DNA of 64,000 bases from Panonychus citri (Eukaryota; Arthropoda; Arachnida; Trombidiformes; Tetranychidae), in the NCBI RefSeq assembly GCF_014898815.1, contig NW_026515426.1, forward strand, positions 29,909-93,908. Reading direction: 5' to 3'. This document shows, piece by piece, positions 30,601 through 45,200 of this stretch (the stretch's first letter is position 1; each line of letters begins with the position of its first letter). The notes beneath the pieces are model-generated. The model saw only the letters and a list, made by a program, of their open reading frames with translations, made no database searches and was not told the origin of the DNA. The translations under genes and the position numbers were made by a program.

Positions 30601-33600
30601 TCCGCGTATTTAACAACATAAGCATAACTGAGAACAATAGTTGATCTTAATCGTTCCAATTCAGGGTCAGTTCCATTTCTCATTGAATCCATGATTGAAT
30701 GAAGTAAACTTGTCGATCGACGAGGCTCAGCATACTTTTCCAAACTGACCAGGACCATATCCAAATGATTGGCGGCACATTTACCAGCCATATAAGCGAT
30801 ACCTTCCCTTTCGAGAGGTGAACTGTGGTCAATGGTGTCAAAGGTAATGTCCAATGCATTGTTGGCCACTTCTTTATTTTTCAACATTCGAATTGCATTT
30901 CCCATGTTGATAAGATAAAAGTTTTTCAACAAAGGTTTCTGATAATAGAGATGAATCTGAGCGATTAACGATGAAATATATGCTCCAAGAAATTCCATGT
31001 TTCCAATTTTGGTTAAAAGAGCGGTGGTAAAATTGCAACAATTATTTCTCCAAGTTTCTTGTCGTGATTCTTCAAGTTCATTTATCTCAGCAATCAATTG
31101 ATCAAGAGCTGGCATCATAGAGGAGAAATTCTGATGAATATGAGGTCCAATAAGTTTTAAAACATGTAATGAATCTTTGACATGAGGCTCAGGTACATCT
31201 CCAATGATTACTGATAGACGGGCAAGTAGAGCCTCTCGTTTGGGTGAATGTGAGATCCTCTCGAAATATGATTGAAGTAATCGACCTGTTGAATCTTGAC
31301 GTTTAATCTTCTCACCCATTAGATTCAATGATTTACACAGGGTGGGTAATGCTTCCGTGTATTCGGGTTGTACAAGATACTCAAAGAGATGAGGCCAGAG
31401 AACTCGTTCAATATCATCTACGGTGGTAACAAGTAAATTCATCACGTTGTCAGACATTGTACGTAAATCTTTATTTGTTACCGTATCAACATCAGTTGAT
31501 GACCTTCGAATAGCCAAATCCTCTTCACTTTCCTCTTCTAGAGCACATTGAGTGATAATATATTTAATCAGAGCTTGTCCACCCTCCAAATCAAGATAAC
31601 CATGGTGAGCGATTGTAACAATTACTTGAGTTATTGCTCGACGAACTCGATTATTTTCTTCATCTAAAATACGACGAAGTGATTTAAATATTGCTGATAA
31701 ACGGGGAACAATAAATTGACTAGAGGCATTAATTAAATGCTTTAAAATGGTAAGGGAACCAATTTTCGCCAATTCTGAGCTGGATTCAAGTTTAGCAAGT
31801 AACCATGGAATCAGGTATTCACTGTATTTTGAATTAAGGGTTGCAAATGACCGGAGAATCTCATTGTGATTACGAATTGAATTGGGCTGTTGATAATCGG
31901 GTAAGGCACATGTTTGGGTGAACAGGATATTGACAATTGTTTCCATTTGAGGTCGAGTTAAATTGGGTGATCCTCTCTCAATGATACACTCAAGAGCTTG
32001 ATGTAAACTTTGGGAAGAATAGACAATCTCAAAATCATTGGTTGACAATGGAAGTGAAACCGTTGGCCGACGGTACATAGGAAGAAGTGAATTAATGAAA
32101 CGTGGTACACCCTCGTTAAATGTTTTATCACTTAATAGTGAGATCATATTTCCAATTGCTTTGATAACAGATTCTTTAACTCGATTGTTACGAGAATTAA
32201 GCCATTCATGATAGAAAGCTTCAAAAAGTGCATCAATTTCCGCCGTAAAGTAAGACTTGTTAACCGCTGGATCTGGAGCTCGATCAATGTTGGACAAATA
32301 TTCCTTGATAGATTCAGCAAATTGGCCAACACAATCGGAAAAGAAAATTCGAACAACATCTTTACGAATAACTGTTATCATGGAAACCATAGATCCAAGG
32401 AGAGCCTTAATATAACCCATCATTCCAAATGGATTAGCTGTGGCCATGGAACCAAGACATTTACATATTCCAATTGGAGGTGATGAATGAGGCTCAAATT
32501 GGGCAAGAAGCTTATCCATTATATCGGTTGTCTGATTTTTACTCAAACAAACAATTACTCCACTGGCGTATCTTTCATAATCAGTTAATTCCTCTAAATC
32601 TTTGTTGATAACGGTGATACAAAATTTAGTCAATGAGTCTCGAGTATTGGGATCAATTTTATTTAGAAACTCAATGCAAACCCTTTCGATACTGCTCATC
32701 AATTTGATCTTGCTTATAACTCGTACCTGGAGGGTAAATTAAAAATAAGAAAACAAAAAAAAATAATAAGATTAATGAGTAATGAAAATCACATCATAGA
32801 TTAGCTAAATGGAGGGAGTTAATTGTATTATACATATAGTGGAAAATCAGCAAAAAAAAATATTCATTGGAATATAATGAATTCATTTAAACAATTCTCC
32901 AGCTGGATTAATATGATGTGGAACAATTAAGTTAATCATCAACTGACAATAAAACATTACGCAGCCACGCAAGGTAATCATTATAACTATGGAAAAATAA
33001 TCCTAATAAACATGATGATAATATGGGAAATATTTAATAGGCTCATGGTAATAATATTAAACTGGAAAATGATGATGACCTTTATCATCCTAATCATAAC
33101 ATATTGTAACCCAATTACTTATGTTTAATTTAAAATTTATAATATATTATAAATCATCATGTATCTTGATAAACTATCATCATGAAGATTGATGGAAAAT
33201 GGAAAATATCCAAATGAAAATCAATTGATTGGGTTTTGAACTTGAGAAAAAAAGAGTTAATTAGCAAAGGGATTGTGAGTGATTTAATCAGATTGAATTA
33301 GATTAGATGAACAAACCTCTCTTCCATCATCTTTTTGCAGGTAATTAAGGCAAGTTGCAAGAACTAAGGAACAGTGTTTACTTCCATATTGAACAATTAT
33401 ATTGCAAACATGATTACTGACAGTTTCTTGTTCATCCATACATCCTTTAACCAGAGCATCGACAATTAGCTCAGAATAATCTGTCAAAGGATAGAGAAAG
33501 TGAGAGTGAGAGTGAGATAAAATGGAGAAATCAATTTAAGAATTAAATGTTTCAATCAAGAGGCGAATTTAGAAAAGTTATGTTTCTAAAGAGGGGATAA

Positions 33601-33651
33601 TAAGAAGAGGATTAATTAATTCTTACCTTCTAAATTTGTATCTACTTCCAT
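27608..33651 (-). CDS. MROH1: maestro HEAT-like repeat protein 1 (MROH1)
   Basis: This is a large alpha-solenoid protein of HEAT repeats, about 1,650 aa like vertebrate MROH1. Its molecular role is poorly defined. Exons on the minus strand are 33651-33627 (MEVDTNLE), 33480-33317, 32726-28665 (one exon of 1,354 codons), 28591-28403, 28300-28157, 28076-27939 and from 27852. All junctions are GT-AG. Recognisable stretches include the N-terminal SNHVCNIIVQYGSKH, FYHEWLNSRNNRVKESV, ENLDSWMTFLVAGSHRFES, and repeated R.LCIRGLG-type helices at the C-terminus. A Pro/Ala/Ser-rich loop interrupts the repeats at 29080-29180. In the last exon the reading frame shifts by one base near 27715-27725. In the observed frame it ends KRLKVK at 27691. 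In the shifted frame it continues EEIKSKIIGHLIRLLRES to a stop at 27608, which looks like the true end. Confidence 0.92.
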
Positions 33652-35051
33652 ATTGCATCCAAATTATTGGTTGATTTGAGTTTGAGGTATGTATGTATGT
33701 GTTTGTTGTTCCAAAATCAAATTAGAATAGAAATTGAAATGTTTATCCTTGAAAGGTCAAAAATCGCATATAATCTGTAATAAAACGAAAAAGTAAAAGG
33801 GTGAGAATTTCATCACAATAAGAGATTAATTAGATTTTATTATGAGAATAGAAAGAGATAAACAATCAATCAACAGGCAGAAAAGAAATGGAAATAAAAT
33901 TTAAAAAGGTTAACCCAAATTGTCAGGTTAGGGAACCGGTGAGAGAAATAAATTGAACTCACAATTTTTTAGAATCAAATTGAGCTAATAAAACAAAAAG
34001 AGAAATCAATCAAACTAAACATATAGAAAATAAATTGAAAGGGTAGAGAGAGATTAATAAAAAAAAAGCGAACCAAGTAATAAGCTTAAATTGTCGTAGA
34101 AACAATTAAATTAAGAAAGAAGAGTCAAAAATAGGTAATCAAAAACGAATCAAGGTGAGTAAGAAAAAGTGACAGCTAAGATTTAGCTGAACTTGGGATT
34201 AGATTAAGAGAAAATGATTAACAAAACCATCATAAATAAACATAACAGGATAGAGAAAGAAAGAAAAACAATCAATTAATTAACTAATCAATTTAATCAA
34301 TTGAACAATTAGTGATTTCGTCTACTAATTGACTAGAAAAAAAAGCCTCAAGCAAAATGGAAAAAAATTTAAGGCTTAAGAAATAGAAAAGGGTTAACAT
34401 TGATCCAAAGAAATTGTAACAATCATCCGATTGATTCAAATTAATTAACAATTAACTTTACCTTTTAATTGTTTCCAGAGAATACAAATAATCACATAAT
34501 CACAATTCTAATAAACAAACACACCTTTTATATTGAGTGAACAACTAGACTCATTGGTGAGAACAAAAAAAAAGAGTAAGAAATGGAGAGAGAGAAAAAA
34601 AATTCTCAATCAGCTGATCTGTTACCCGCTCTTTTCGGATTCCATTTTTGTTCAATTACAATTTTAAATTAATTGTTATTCCATTAATTATAATGATGAA
34701 TATTTAATTTAAATGATTAGATGATTAATTTAATTTTCTTTTCGACTCTAGTGTTTTTCACAGTTTAACAGTTCAAATGGTTTACCAAAGTAAACAAAAC
34801 TCGATGGCTGATTATCAATAGTATCCTGATTAACCGTTAATTGTGATTGATTGATTATTTGAGATTTAGGAAAATAAATGTTGATGGAAAATATTTACAA
34901 ACAATTTATTAATATTTGATTGGTTTGCTTGGATTTACATGGAAATAGGTCACATAGAGACTCGGAACGGGACCAAACTTTGTTGATTGGTGTTGCGATT
35001 TTAATTGTGTTTACATTTTAGTTTTTTTTGCTACTCTTAATTGTTTACCGA
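33652..35051. other. upstream of MROH1, downstream of the membrane-protein gene
   Basis: A purine-rich, AT-rich region of 1.4 kb. No coding sequence, RNA gene or repeat is recognised. Confidence 0.5.
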
Positions 35052-35936
35052 TTAATTCAAATTACCAATTCGACCAATCATTTTTTTACTATAGCTTTTG
35101 GATTTTCTAGATTTTTGTTTTGGTCTTTGTTTCTGTTCCATTGAAATTCGTGGTGGTGATGTTGATTTGGAAGATTTTGATTTAAATGATGCCGATGACG
35201 ATGATGATGATCGTTTCTTGGTCGATAAATTGGCCTTGGTCTGAGATGTGACCTTTATTTTCGAGACTTGATTACTTTTCTTCTCAACTATTGGTATCAC
35301 TTTCATAGTAACTTGTGGGATAATTTTATTCGGTGAAACAATTGGTAATAACGTTACGATTTCTTTGCATTTTGGACTTTCCGTCCTTCGAGTGATAGTT
35401 TCATCGACTTTAATCGAGTTAAATTTTTCCGGACATTTAGATGTAACATCAAGTCGATCTGCTTTCCAATTTACAAGTTTTTGAATAAAAGCCGATGATT
35501 TTATACGAAATTGATTCAATGTCGATGATGGTCCTTGTGATATGTTACTCGAAAGTCCAACAACTTTTGATGTTTGTAATATTGGGCTTGTAGTGGACAG
35601 CGATTTGGTTGAAAGTGATCGGGGATACGTTTGATTTTCAGAAAGTTCACTTTGCACCTTAGGTCTTGGACCGAGCATCGGCCATCTACGGCCGACATTG
35701 CCATCAGCTTGTTGATTTGACGAAACTGGACCAACATTATTTGAACCAAAACGAAATTTACAAAGTATCAATAAAAGGATAATGAGGAATATTAAAGTTA
35801 TTGTTGTGATGATTAAACTCTTTTCAGGATTATCAAATAATGGATTGTCAACAATTTTTGTCCCATCAGAAGTGGTCACTTCGGGAGATTCTGAGTTCGT
35901 TTGATAATAGTAATTATTGTTGTCGTTGTTGGACAT
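35052..35936 (-). CDS. unrecognised single-pass membrane protein, 294 aa
   Basis: This is an intact single-exon frame, ATG 35936 to stop 35052. The first about 40 residues are Asn/Tyr-rich and lack a signal peptide. A strong membrane segment follows at about residues 40-60 (SLIITTITLIFLIILLLILC), so type III topology is likely. The remaining about 230 residues are cytoplasmic, basic and very rich in Ser and Lys, with a poly-Ser run (SSSSSSASFKSKSSKS) and a Lys/Arg-rich end (KQRPKQKSRKSKSYSKK). No known domain is seen. It sits just downstream of the PAN/ZP gene on the same strand and could be a separate gene or a derived partner. The low-complexity tail limits homology inference. Confidence 0.65.
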   Translation of the reverse strand: MSNNDNNNYYYQTNSESPEVTTSDGTKIVDNPLFDNPEKSLIITTITLIFLIILLLILCKFRFGSNNVGPVSSNQQADGNVGRRWPMLGPRPKVQSELSENQTYPRSLSTKSLSTTSPILQTSKVVGLSSNISQGPSSTLNQFRIKSSAFIQKLVNWKADRLDVTSKCPEKFNSIKVDETITRRTESPKCKEIVTLLPIVSPNKIIPQVTMKVIPIVEKKSNQVSKIKVTSQTKANLSTKKRSSSSSSASFKSKSSKSTSPPRISMEQKQRPKQKSRKSKSYSKKMIGRIGNLN

Positions 35937-36262
35937 TTAAATGCGAGGCGAAAATATTAGATTGGAAAATGTTATTTACAATTAAAAGTAAAAGGGGGAA
36001 AAATGCTTCTCCATTAAGGATTTACACTGAAGAAAACATTTGATTACATTGATTAATTGAGGTTTAGTTACAAGATGATTTAATTAAGTCAATTGTTGTT
36101 GATTGTTATGGTTAATTGTTCCTCAAATAGGAAACAATCGTTATATTGGTCAAATGATCAAACTGGCACAAAAAGATGGACATGAAGAAGTATAAAAAAA
36201 AGTGATTCAAATGATGAATAAATAACAATATTTTTCAATTAGAATCTAATTAAAAGCAGATT

Positions 36263-39200
36263 CTAACGGTACTTATTATTATCCATTGATTGTAATATAT
36301 ACAATTGACTAGCAAATGAAGGTGATGGTGATGAGGATGAGGATGAAGCTGATCCTTTCGTGGTAAATGGTTGAATGGTCAAACATTTATCGGAAAAATT
36401 ACCATGATGATGATGTAAATTGTGGTTATAATTGGATTTAGCTGTTAATAGATTAGTCGATGTTAATGATCGTGATAGAGTTAATTTTTCAAGTTGATCA
36501 TTTCTCGACCAAGATGAACGGCAAATTGACCAAGCAATTAGGACAACAATTTGTGTGATCAATAAAATGCTGAAGATTAATACAAGTCCAGTATATGTTA
36601 GGCAGTTAAATGATGAGTACGATGATTGAGAAGATAAATTCAATTCATTTGGAATACTTTTTGAGTCTGAAAAGTTAAAAGGTAAACGTCAACAAATTAA
36701 TCGATAATTAATTCTAATGGAATATAATTTATTAACTTGATTGTTTGGCTTACCTTTAATTATATCATATCGTCCATCTCGTTTGGTTGGTGTTTGTTTG
36801 GGTTGATTTTTACCTTCGATGAAATCGAAACCATCTTGAATACGAATCGATTGTAGGACAATTAGATCTTGTTCTGTTGGTGGTGGTGTCGATTGGTGGA
36901 CATTTCGTCTTCTTCGTCTTCGTTTACCATAGGAAAATGATTCTTGGGTTGAACCATCAAAACCATCCGAGAAACAATGGATCGGCTGACATTTGGCCAA
37001 ACACGGTGATACTACCGCTCGAAAGTTGACAATATCTGAGGTCGGAAATTTAAACGCTTCAAAGGTTGTCTCAAGGGTTTTGGCCGCTCCTTTGATTCGT
37101 GATATTGGTCCCATCACGGCGATATCAATAGGACAACCATCGGCACCGATAAGTTCAATTTCACTTCCATCTACTCCATCGGAGGCCACTAATGAACGGA
37201 TGAAAATTTCATACGGTGAAGGTTCATCGATAATTGAAAATCGTAAAGTTAATTGATCACCAATCTTTGCCGCTCGAATTGGAGATCCAAGTCTATCGGT
37301 AACGGTAATTGTCACATTCGGGGAATCAACGATCGACGAGTGGACAAATCTTTCATCTTTAGCTGCACCAATTATCTCACTGAACAATTAACAAATTGTA
37401 AGAAAATAACAACAATGATTAATTTAATTTTACTTTTGATTTAGATTTTGAATATGACATAACAAAAAGAAACCAAAGTAAATCATATTAGCAATTAACT
37501 TTGAAAACCTTGTTAACTGTTAACAATTAAAAATTACAATTGTGTGCAAACAATATAAAAGATTACACAAGATTTAATTACTCCATGTTAATTGTTACCA
37601 TTTAGTTGATTACAAAACAAAATTAAAGGAGTAATTTAAATTTCTCAAGGAAATAAATCTTTCTCAATGTTATGTATTATTATCATTTTAAATTGTTGTA
37701 AAACAAAAGTTGATTGTTAACCATTGATAATATACATAAATATAATCATTGTTTACATGATTAGTTAATTGTAATTACCCAGAGAAAGCAAATTAATTTC
37801 AATGTTAATCACAACTTGTTTATTTTTTCATTCATTATTTAACCAACTCGATTATTAATAACATCAACTAATGAGTTTATTTAACTTTATCCAATGTAAA
37901 TAATTAAGGTTCATTGACCAAATCATGATGACGATTGGTCAACAATTAGATTCAGGGTAATAACAATTTAAAGTAAATCAAATTTAATTGTTGTTTGCTG
38001 AAATGGTTAACCCTTGATTGACAAAGTTACAGAAATGTAATAAAAAAAAACAAGACTTCAACTTTAACAATTGAATGTTGAACAATCAACAAACTAATGG
38101 GACAATTTAAAAGATCAAATTTTAATCCAGTTTAAATGATGAATTAAATATTAATGATAATGATTTAAAAAATCTTTAGACTGATTAAAAAGTGATTAAC
38201 TGAGTTATGAGAAAAATTAAATTGTTATTAAATACTGGCCGTTGATTTTTCCTTAGCACTTAATACAAAGTGTAAGAATCAATTAATCAATGTAACTAAT
38301 TAACTTGTTGATGTTTTAATTATTATGATTTATTTTGCTTTTACTATTTAAATAAACAGGAAGGAAAGTATATTTAATATGATGGAAAGAAATTAAATTT
38401 AATCATAAAGTGGAAAAACTTTAACTTGACCAAAGGAAGTTGATGGTCAAGGTTAATTATCATCGATGATTAAAGATTTGATGATTGATTGACCATGAAA
38501 TGGAAAGTTTAAATTGTAAACTATTAGATTTACAATCGTTATTATTAATAGTAATCAGGAAAATCAATATTATCATTACTGATCTAAGGTTGATCAATGG
38601 ATATCAGTTAATCCTTGATTACTGAATCAATTGATTTGATTTATTAAAAGTTGTGGTGAGAATGAAAAATAAATCTAATTGTGTTGAAAGTTATCATGAT
38701 TACTTTTCCGCCGTTTAATTTAATAATTGCTGATCATATACTTTCAATATTGGACATGGGGCTTGATTGTTAATCTTAATTATTTTACAGTAAAAGTTTG
38801 CATTTTGTAATCAACTTAATTGGTGACAATTTGTACGGAAAGAAAGTGTCAACTATTGTTGATCAACTTACCCATCTGATTCAAAGACAACGGTATTGAC
38901 CACAGTTTTATTGGTCAAATCATATGAACACTGGACAGATAGGCCAAGATCTTTGGTGGTGACAATTAAATCATGATGTTGAAGGACAATTTCTGATGTA
39001 TATTTAGCACCATCATCACGTTTAACAGCACAATCAACATCATTATAGCCCAACGATAATTCAAATGATAGACTATTGTTAATGTCCATTACACAGGAAT
39101 TGGGCTTCGATTTACCGTAAATTTTACCATTGAAAATCCTGTTGGTTCGAACTCTGGTCAGCATATCTCGAGATCGGCAAACAATATCGACTAATATAAA

Positions 39201-42200
39201 TAATGTAATAAAGAGGGAATATCAATGATTAGTCTTAATTGTTATTCTTTTTGTCAGGTTAATCAATTGTCGCTGATTTATTACCATCGTAACAAGAAGT
39301 AAGCTCATAGGAAACTGCTGGAGGAATCTCAAAATAAGCATCGTTTATGTGATTAGTTGATGATGAATCAAGATGAGAGATTCGACAAACTTTACTAATT
39401 GTTGGATCTCCAAGATCAAATGAGAAACAACGAAATTCTGATTGTAAACATTTAGCTCGACATCCATCAGTTGATTTAATCTCCGGATAAACTGAATCAA
39501 CAGTTTTCAATAATCGTCCTCGTATCGTTTTAAATTCACACAATTTTTTAGGCTCTAAAATAAGTGATTAGAAATTGATTAGCTGATTGATTTATTGATC
39601 GTCATTTGATTGATCGTTTTTTTTTACCTTGAATACAATTATTTTCAATATATTCTTGACCAGGAGCTGATCTGAAGTGACGATCGGTACTAAATGGTGT
39701 AACAATTGAATGTCGATCCATTTCTGATAAACTACATTCACCGGTAGCTCGATTGTAATTAGCTGATCGACATTGAAAACTGGTCTCAGTGTAACATTTA
39801 ACCATACAATCTGATTTGGTCGGAGATGAGGCCAATTTAGAGGTATAACCGGTCAATATATGACTTGGAACAGTTTCAAAGACCCACGATTTTTGGCAGA
39901 CCGGTTCAATTGTAACACCAAGACAAATTTTCTGTGCATAAATTGTAAACACGGGAAAATGTGATTTATTCAATGAGGCTGGACGATTAGAGGCACTGGT
40001 ACTAAAAAGGACACAAAGTCCCGTCTCAAAGTTAAGCGATTGACAAGTTGAATTGGATCGGCATCTATTGAGACAATCAGTTAATCGTAAAGTTCCCGGT
40101 ATAGTTGCAATTGATTCCGATGAAGATGAATAAACAAAGCCCGTAATTAGCTCAAAACTTAAATCATTCTGATCACAAGGTCCACCTGAAATTAATCCAT
40201 CGAGAACAATTAGTTAATCATTGAGAGAGAGAGAGAGAGAGAGAAAAAACTTCTAATTAATATAAAAAATCTCATCTCGAGGTTTAAACGGTGAAACCAA
40301 TTTTACTTTTCTGTAGCAATTTATAAATTGCTACCTGTTAATTGTGAAAGTTGGAAAGTAACAGAAAAAAATTCAAACGGTTGATTACAGTTCAATGTAA
40401 TTGTTTACCATTGTAATGTATTGAAACGACAATTAAGTGATGATGATTAACACTAATGACATTTAAAGTGTTCAGTAGTTGAAGTAAATACTAAAGGTTG
40501 AATTGACTTTCACCTTTAGGAAAATGATATATATATAAATTGTGAACAGAAACAGTAACAATTTACTGATTGTTACGGGATAAAAAAAAGAGAGCCATAG
40601 ATTAGATTGTCTATTAAAGTTTAAATGGTTATCAACCATTTAGAAATAGTAATCAAAGGAAAATTATTACAATCAACATGATTTCAAACTAAATCCTAGT
40701 TGAAATTTTAAATTGTTGAGAAGCAGAAAAAAAGTTTAGTTGAATGACCCAAACAATTTAAATTGTTTAATCAGCTAAATCAAGTTGAAGTTTTTTAAAC
40801 ACTTTCTCTGGATGATTAAGAATTAAGAAGAAAAAAAAATCTAATATACTTTCTGTTTATCGTAACTGTTAAATTGCTGCCAAATTGTTGAAAGGATTAA
40901 ATTGTAACAATCAACTTTATTCATTAATTTAGTTCAACAATCAACTTTCATTATTCATGGTTAATGATATCAAGTCATCATCATGATATTGAACAGATTC
41001 ACTTGTCAACATGATGACCAGAGACAAGAATTTTTTTCATTACTCTGACTGGACATTGACCAACAGGATGATGATGATGATAAGTAATGACCGGAAATAT
41101 GAATCTCTTTCCGGTTATCTATTATATTTAATTGTCTTGTGAGTTAATTTGTATGGTTTAAGTTTAAAACTCTCTCTCTCTATGTGTTAATTGTGCTAAT
41201 TGTTTTTCACTCCTCCTCCTTTGGCACCTTTGATTGTGCTCGGAAATTAATTGACAATTAAAATTGTGACTTAATTAACTTTTCATTAAAAAAGTTACTT
41301 GGTGTTAACTTGAATCCTTCTTGGTTTAATCATCAATTATCACAATCAGTTAATCATTTACAATTTAGTATGTTTATCAAAATTAACATTATATTACAAT
41401 TTAAATTATGATAGCAACGATTAATTGTAAAAGTTTAATTAGTTGATTTGATTCACTCTTTCTAGTCTTAATTGTTATAGTAGTTGAGAGGAGTTTCTAA
41501 ATTTTAATATTAATTGTTTATCATTTTGTTTTTTTTCCCAATCGGAAGATGATTAACAACCAGATTAATTATTTCATGCAGTTAATCATCAATATTAATG
41601 ATGATTTAATCTTAATTATCGTTTATATTGATTGAAGATTCACCCACAATTAAGGTACCATAATTAATGATTAAAACAAATCATCAGCTTATTGTGTCAG
41701 AATATTTTTTGACAAAAACTCACAGAAATGAGGAAGTGATTTAACTTGATCACTATTAGTTAATCCGGTGAAAGGTCAACAATCAAAAGTAAATATAGTT
41801 ACAGTTGATAATGATTACAATTAATAACTTTGCAGAGATGAAAATTAAATCAACAGGAAACTTTAAGAACTGGATTTAAGTAATAATAATGAATATTGAT
41901 TGTGACAATTTGATGATTAGTTTAGATTATGGGAACACACAATTTACCTAAAAATCAAGTTTACAATTGAAAATTAGTTGATTAAAATTAACGAAATAAA
42001 CAAACAACTAAATCATGTTGATTAACTTTTACGGGAACAACAATGATTACCATTAAATTGCAATCAAACTGTGGAGTTAATCATCATAAATTGTAAATTA
42101 TCATCGTTATAATTAACAAATTGTAATGTTAATTGGGTTTAATTCATTTTTCATCTTAATAGTTTGGCAGTTGAACAGAAATTGTTTTTTTTTCGTAACT

Positions 42201-45200
42201 GAATTAAAACTAAATCAAAAGTCATTGAAAGTTAAAGAGTTGAAAAAAAAGTTAATCAAAATTGTAAGAATTGTAATTAATTGATTTCAGACTAAAGTTA
42301 CATTAAATTTAAACTGAATCAACGAATTCAATTGTAATTAATCAAATTCCCATGTTAGTTAATTGTAATTTCCGAGATGAACATTTGAAAATAAATGTAT
42401 ATTAATCATACAATTTAATATCTTCATTGTACAATTTAACCGCAGGGATAAAACAACAGCAGTAATCAGAAAGTGTTAAGCAATTAGTTGATTTAATTAA
42501 TAAAAATGATTTTAATATCCTAATAACAATTAAGGATCTTAAAGTTAATCGTGAGAGTAACAAAAAAAAATCAAGGACAAAGTTTGATCACAATGTTAAT
42601 TGTTGATCGTTAAGCGAGTTAATGAATTTAAATCATAGTCTAACTAACTAACTAATTCAACAATTAACAATAATCATTTGATGATTTAACTTTAATCAAC
42701 ATTAGGTATCTTCATCAGCTGATCAATTGTTTACGGAACTAAATTGTTACTGGAAATGTTTAATCTTCAAGTTTCCCCATTGAACTAATCATCTTAATCA
42801 TTTGATTCCCTGTTGTGATTAGGATTAAATTACAACAAAAATCAAGAGCTATTAACTAACAACAGGAACAATTTAATCAAGAATTCACAATCTATTTCTG
42901 GTTTAATGTAATAATTTGAAGGTCAATGTTGTAACAATTAATTACTTAATACCGTAGTAGGCGTTGGGAACAATTAACGTTGATTACAATTAATAATCAA
43001 CAGGTAAACAAAATACAATTAAAAAGAAAAGCTTCCGAAAATTGTATTTACAATTAATAGTTAAATTTTGCTGTTGTTTAATTGTCTAATATTTAATTAC
43101 CATGATTAATACATGGAAATGATCATTAATCATAAGCAAAAAACTTTCACTTTCATAATTGAACTTTCTGATTAGTTTTAATTTAATTTTAATTATCAAC
43201 AACACTAAGGTAATTGTTTTAAGTGTACATACAATTATTAATAAATTCAATTAACATCTTCATGTTAATGATACAATTTATTTAATTGTTTCGCTATGAT
43301 ATTTACAATTAGCAAAGGTTAAATATTGAACTTGAAAAGTTTTCGGTAACAATTAAGTGTAACAAGAAACGTTTCCGACTCTAATAATAAAATCAAATCA
43401 AATCGTAATCAACTAATCAATATGAAAATTTATTACACAAGTCACACCTTGAATCGCCCAACAATCAACATGGGTGAAGTTAATTGTAATTAACTAATCA
43501 TAATAAACTTTATATTTCAAGTTGCATTGAATCAAATTTGTATTTTTTTTTATTAACAAGTTTTGGTTAATCAATTTGTTGAGAAGTGTTTTATTAATTA
43601 ACTTAATTGTGACATATACAAAGCAAAGAAACCACCAGAAAAGTGTAACAGTTAATTGTGGTTAGTTATATACAATTAAATTAACATCGTCCACCCTTTA
43701 AATTAGGTTATTAATTTAAATTGTAACTTGATTGTGCGTGTTGAGGTTCAATTTTACAAACTAAATTAGATTTGATTGTTGTGACTACTAATCATACTGG
43801 TTGTAATTTAAATACATATATCATGGGAAATTGTTACAATAATCATACCAGAATTAAGAGTTGATTTAAATTGTTGAAAGAAAAAAAAATTTCTAATCCA
43901 ATTATTATGAATTTGATTCTTAAATTGTTGTTATGATTATCATCAAGTTAATCATATTATTCCTATGTCTCCTTTTTTTAATCATGATCATCATTTGGAT
44001 TAACTTTTCCATGTCATAATCATGATTGTTGTATAAAATAATCAACTAAATTGTTGTACTCAGGTAATCATGATGATCGTAATCCTGATTGTGAATGATA
44101 ATAATTATTGTTACTATCAAGTAACCAGGAAACACATTGGTTAGGCTGCTAATCATGATTATCATTTAATCAGATTGTTAAGGTTACTCTTGATTTAGTT
44201 TAAATTGTAATAGTATATGAACAATTTAAATGTTTGACCAAACAATTTAACTCTGACCCATTGGTAATATTAGGTTGTCATCTTTATCAATTTCTTGATG
44301 TTTAAATGATACTGATGATGATAAAATTAAAGATGACGACATGTAATTTAAATTGACAATTAAAATATTATGATTAAGCTAAGGATCAACGAGTGTATGT
44401 ATCTTAACAATTAAGCCTGAGGCTAAATTGTTACTATCGTTTTTTTAGGATAAATTAACTAAAATTTATCATCTCTTCCTGATGAACATAATCTGTGGTC
44501 AAACAATCAACATAAATGATAATTAATCAAACAAGATTATCAACTTGACCAATACAATCAAACAAAAAATCAAGATTCGGTTCAAACTTGTTGATTGGCT
44601 AAAGATTAACAAACAATTTAACTAATCATATTGTTCACATACTAAAGGTGAATGTTGATAGTTGACAAATTAATTGTCATTCCAATTGGTTGATTGCCAA
44701 TTAAATAGTAATCAAAATAAATACTGAACAATAATTTTCAATCAAGGATGAAAAAACTGTTTCTTTGGATTGTTTTACTTAAGTGATTTAGTGATGGTCA
44801 GTTAGTTGGATTGACCATTGATAATAATGATCATTTTGTACTGATCCGAATTGGGAAAAAATTGTTTTCTTTTTCACTATTTCAACCATTTTAACCCATT
44901 TTATTTGGATAATGAATCCAAAATGATTACATGGTACATTTTTTTCACCATCATCATGAAAAATAACTTGTTAATCAACTGCTTCCTTTTCCTGTTTCCA
45001 GGAAAGATAAAGATTATCAAGATTACTTCCTAAATTATATCCATAAATATGATGAATCATAAAAAAAGGGTTGAAATTGAATGAGCATTTATTGTTTCAC
45101 TCTAAAGGTCAGTTAGGGTCACTTTCGCTGGACCAAGAATGGGATGATAAGGATGATTATGCTCAAGTGATTAAAGTTAATTAATTAGTATTCATATCTA

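Noticed and set aside
28650..32702. Several 70-90 codon frames on either strand within the MROH1 exon.
   Set aside because: Shadows of the 1,354-codon exon.
44851..45033. 60-codon frame in the long intron.
   Set aside because: AT-rich chance frame, with no conservation signal or domain visible.
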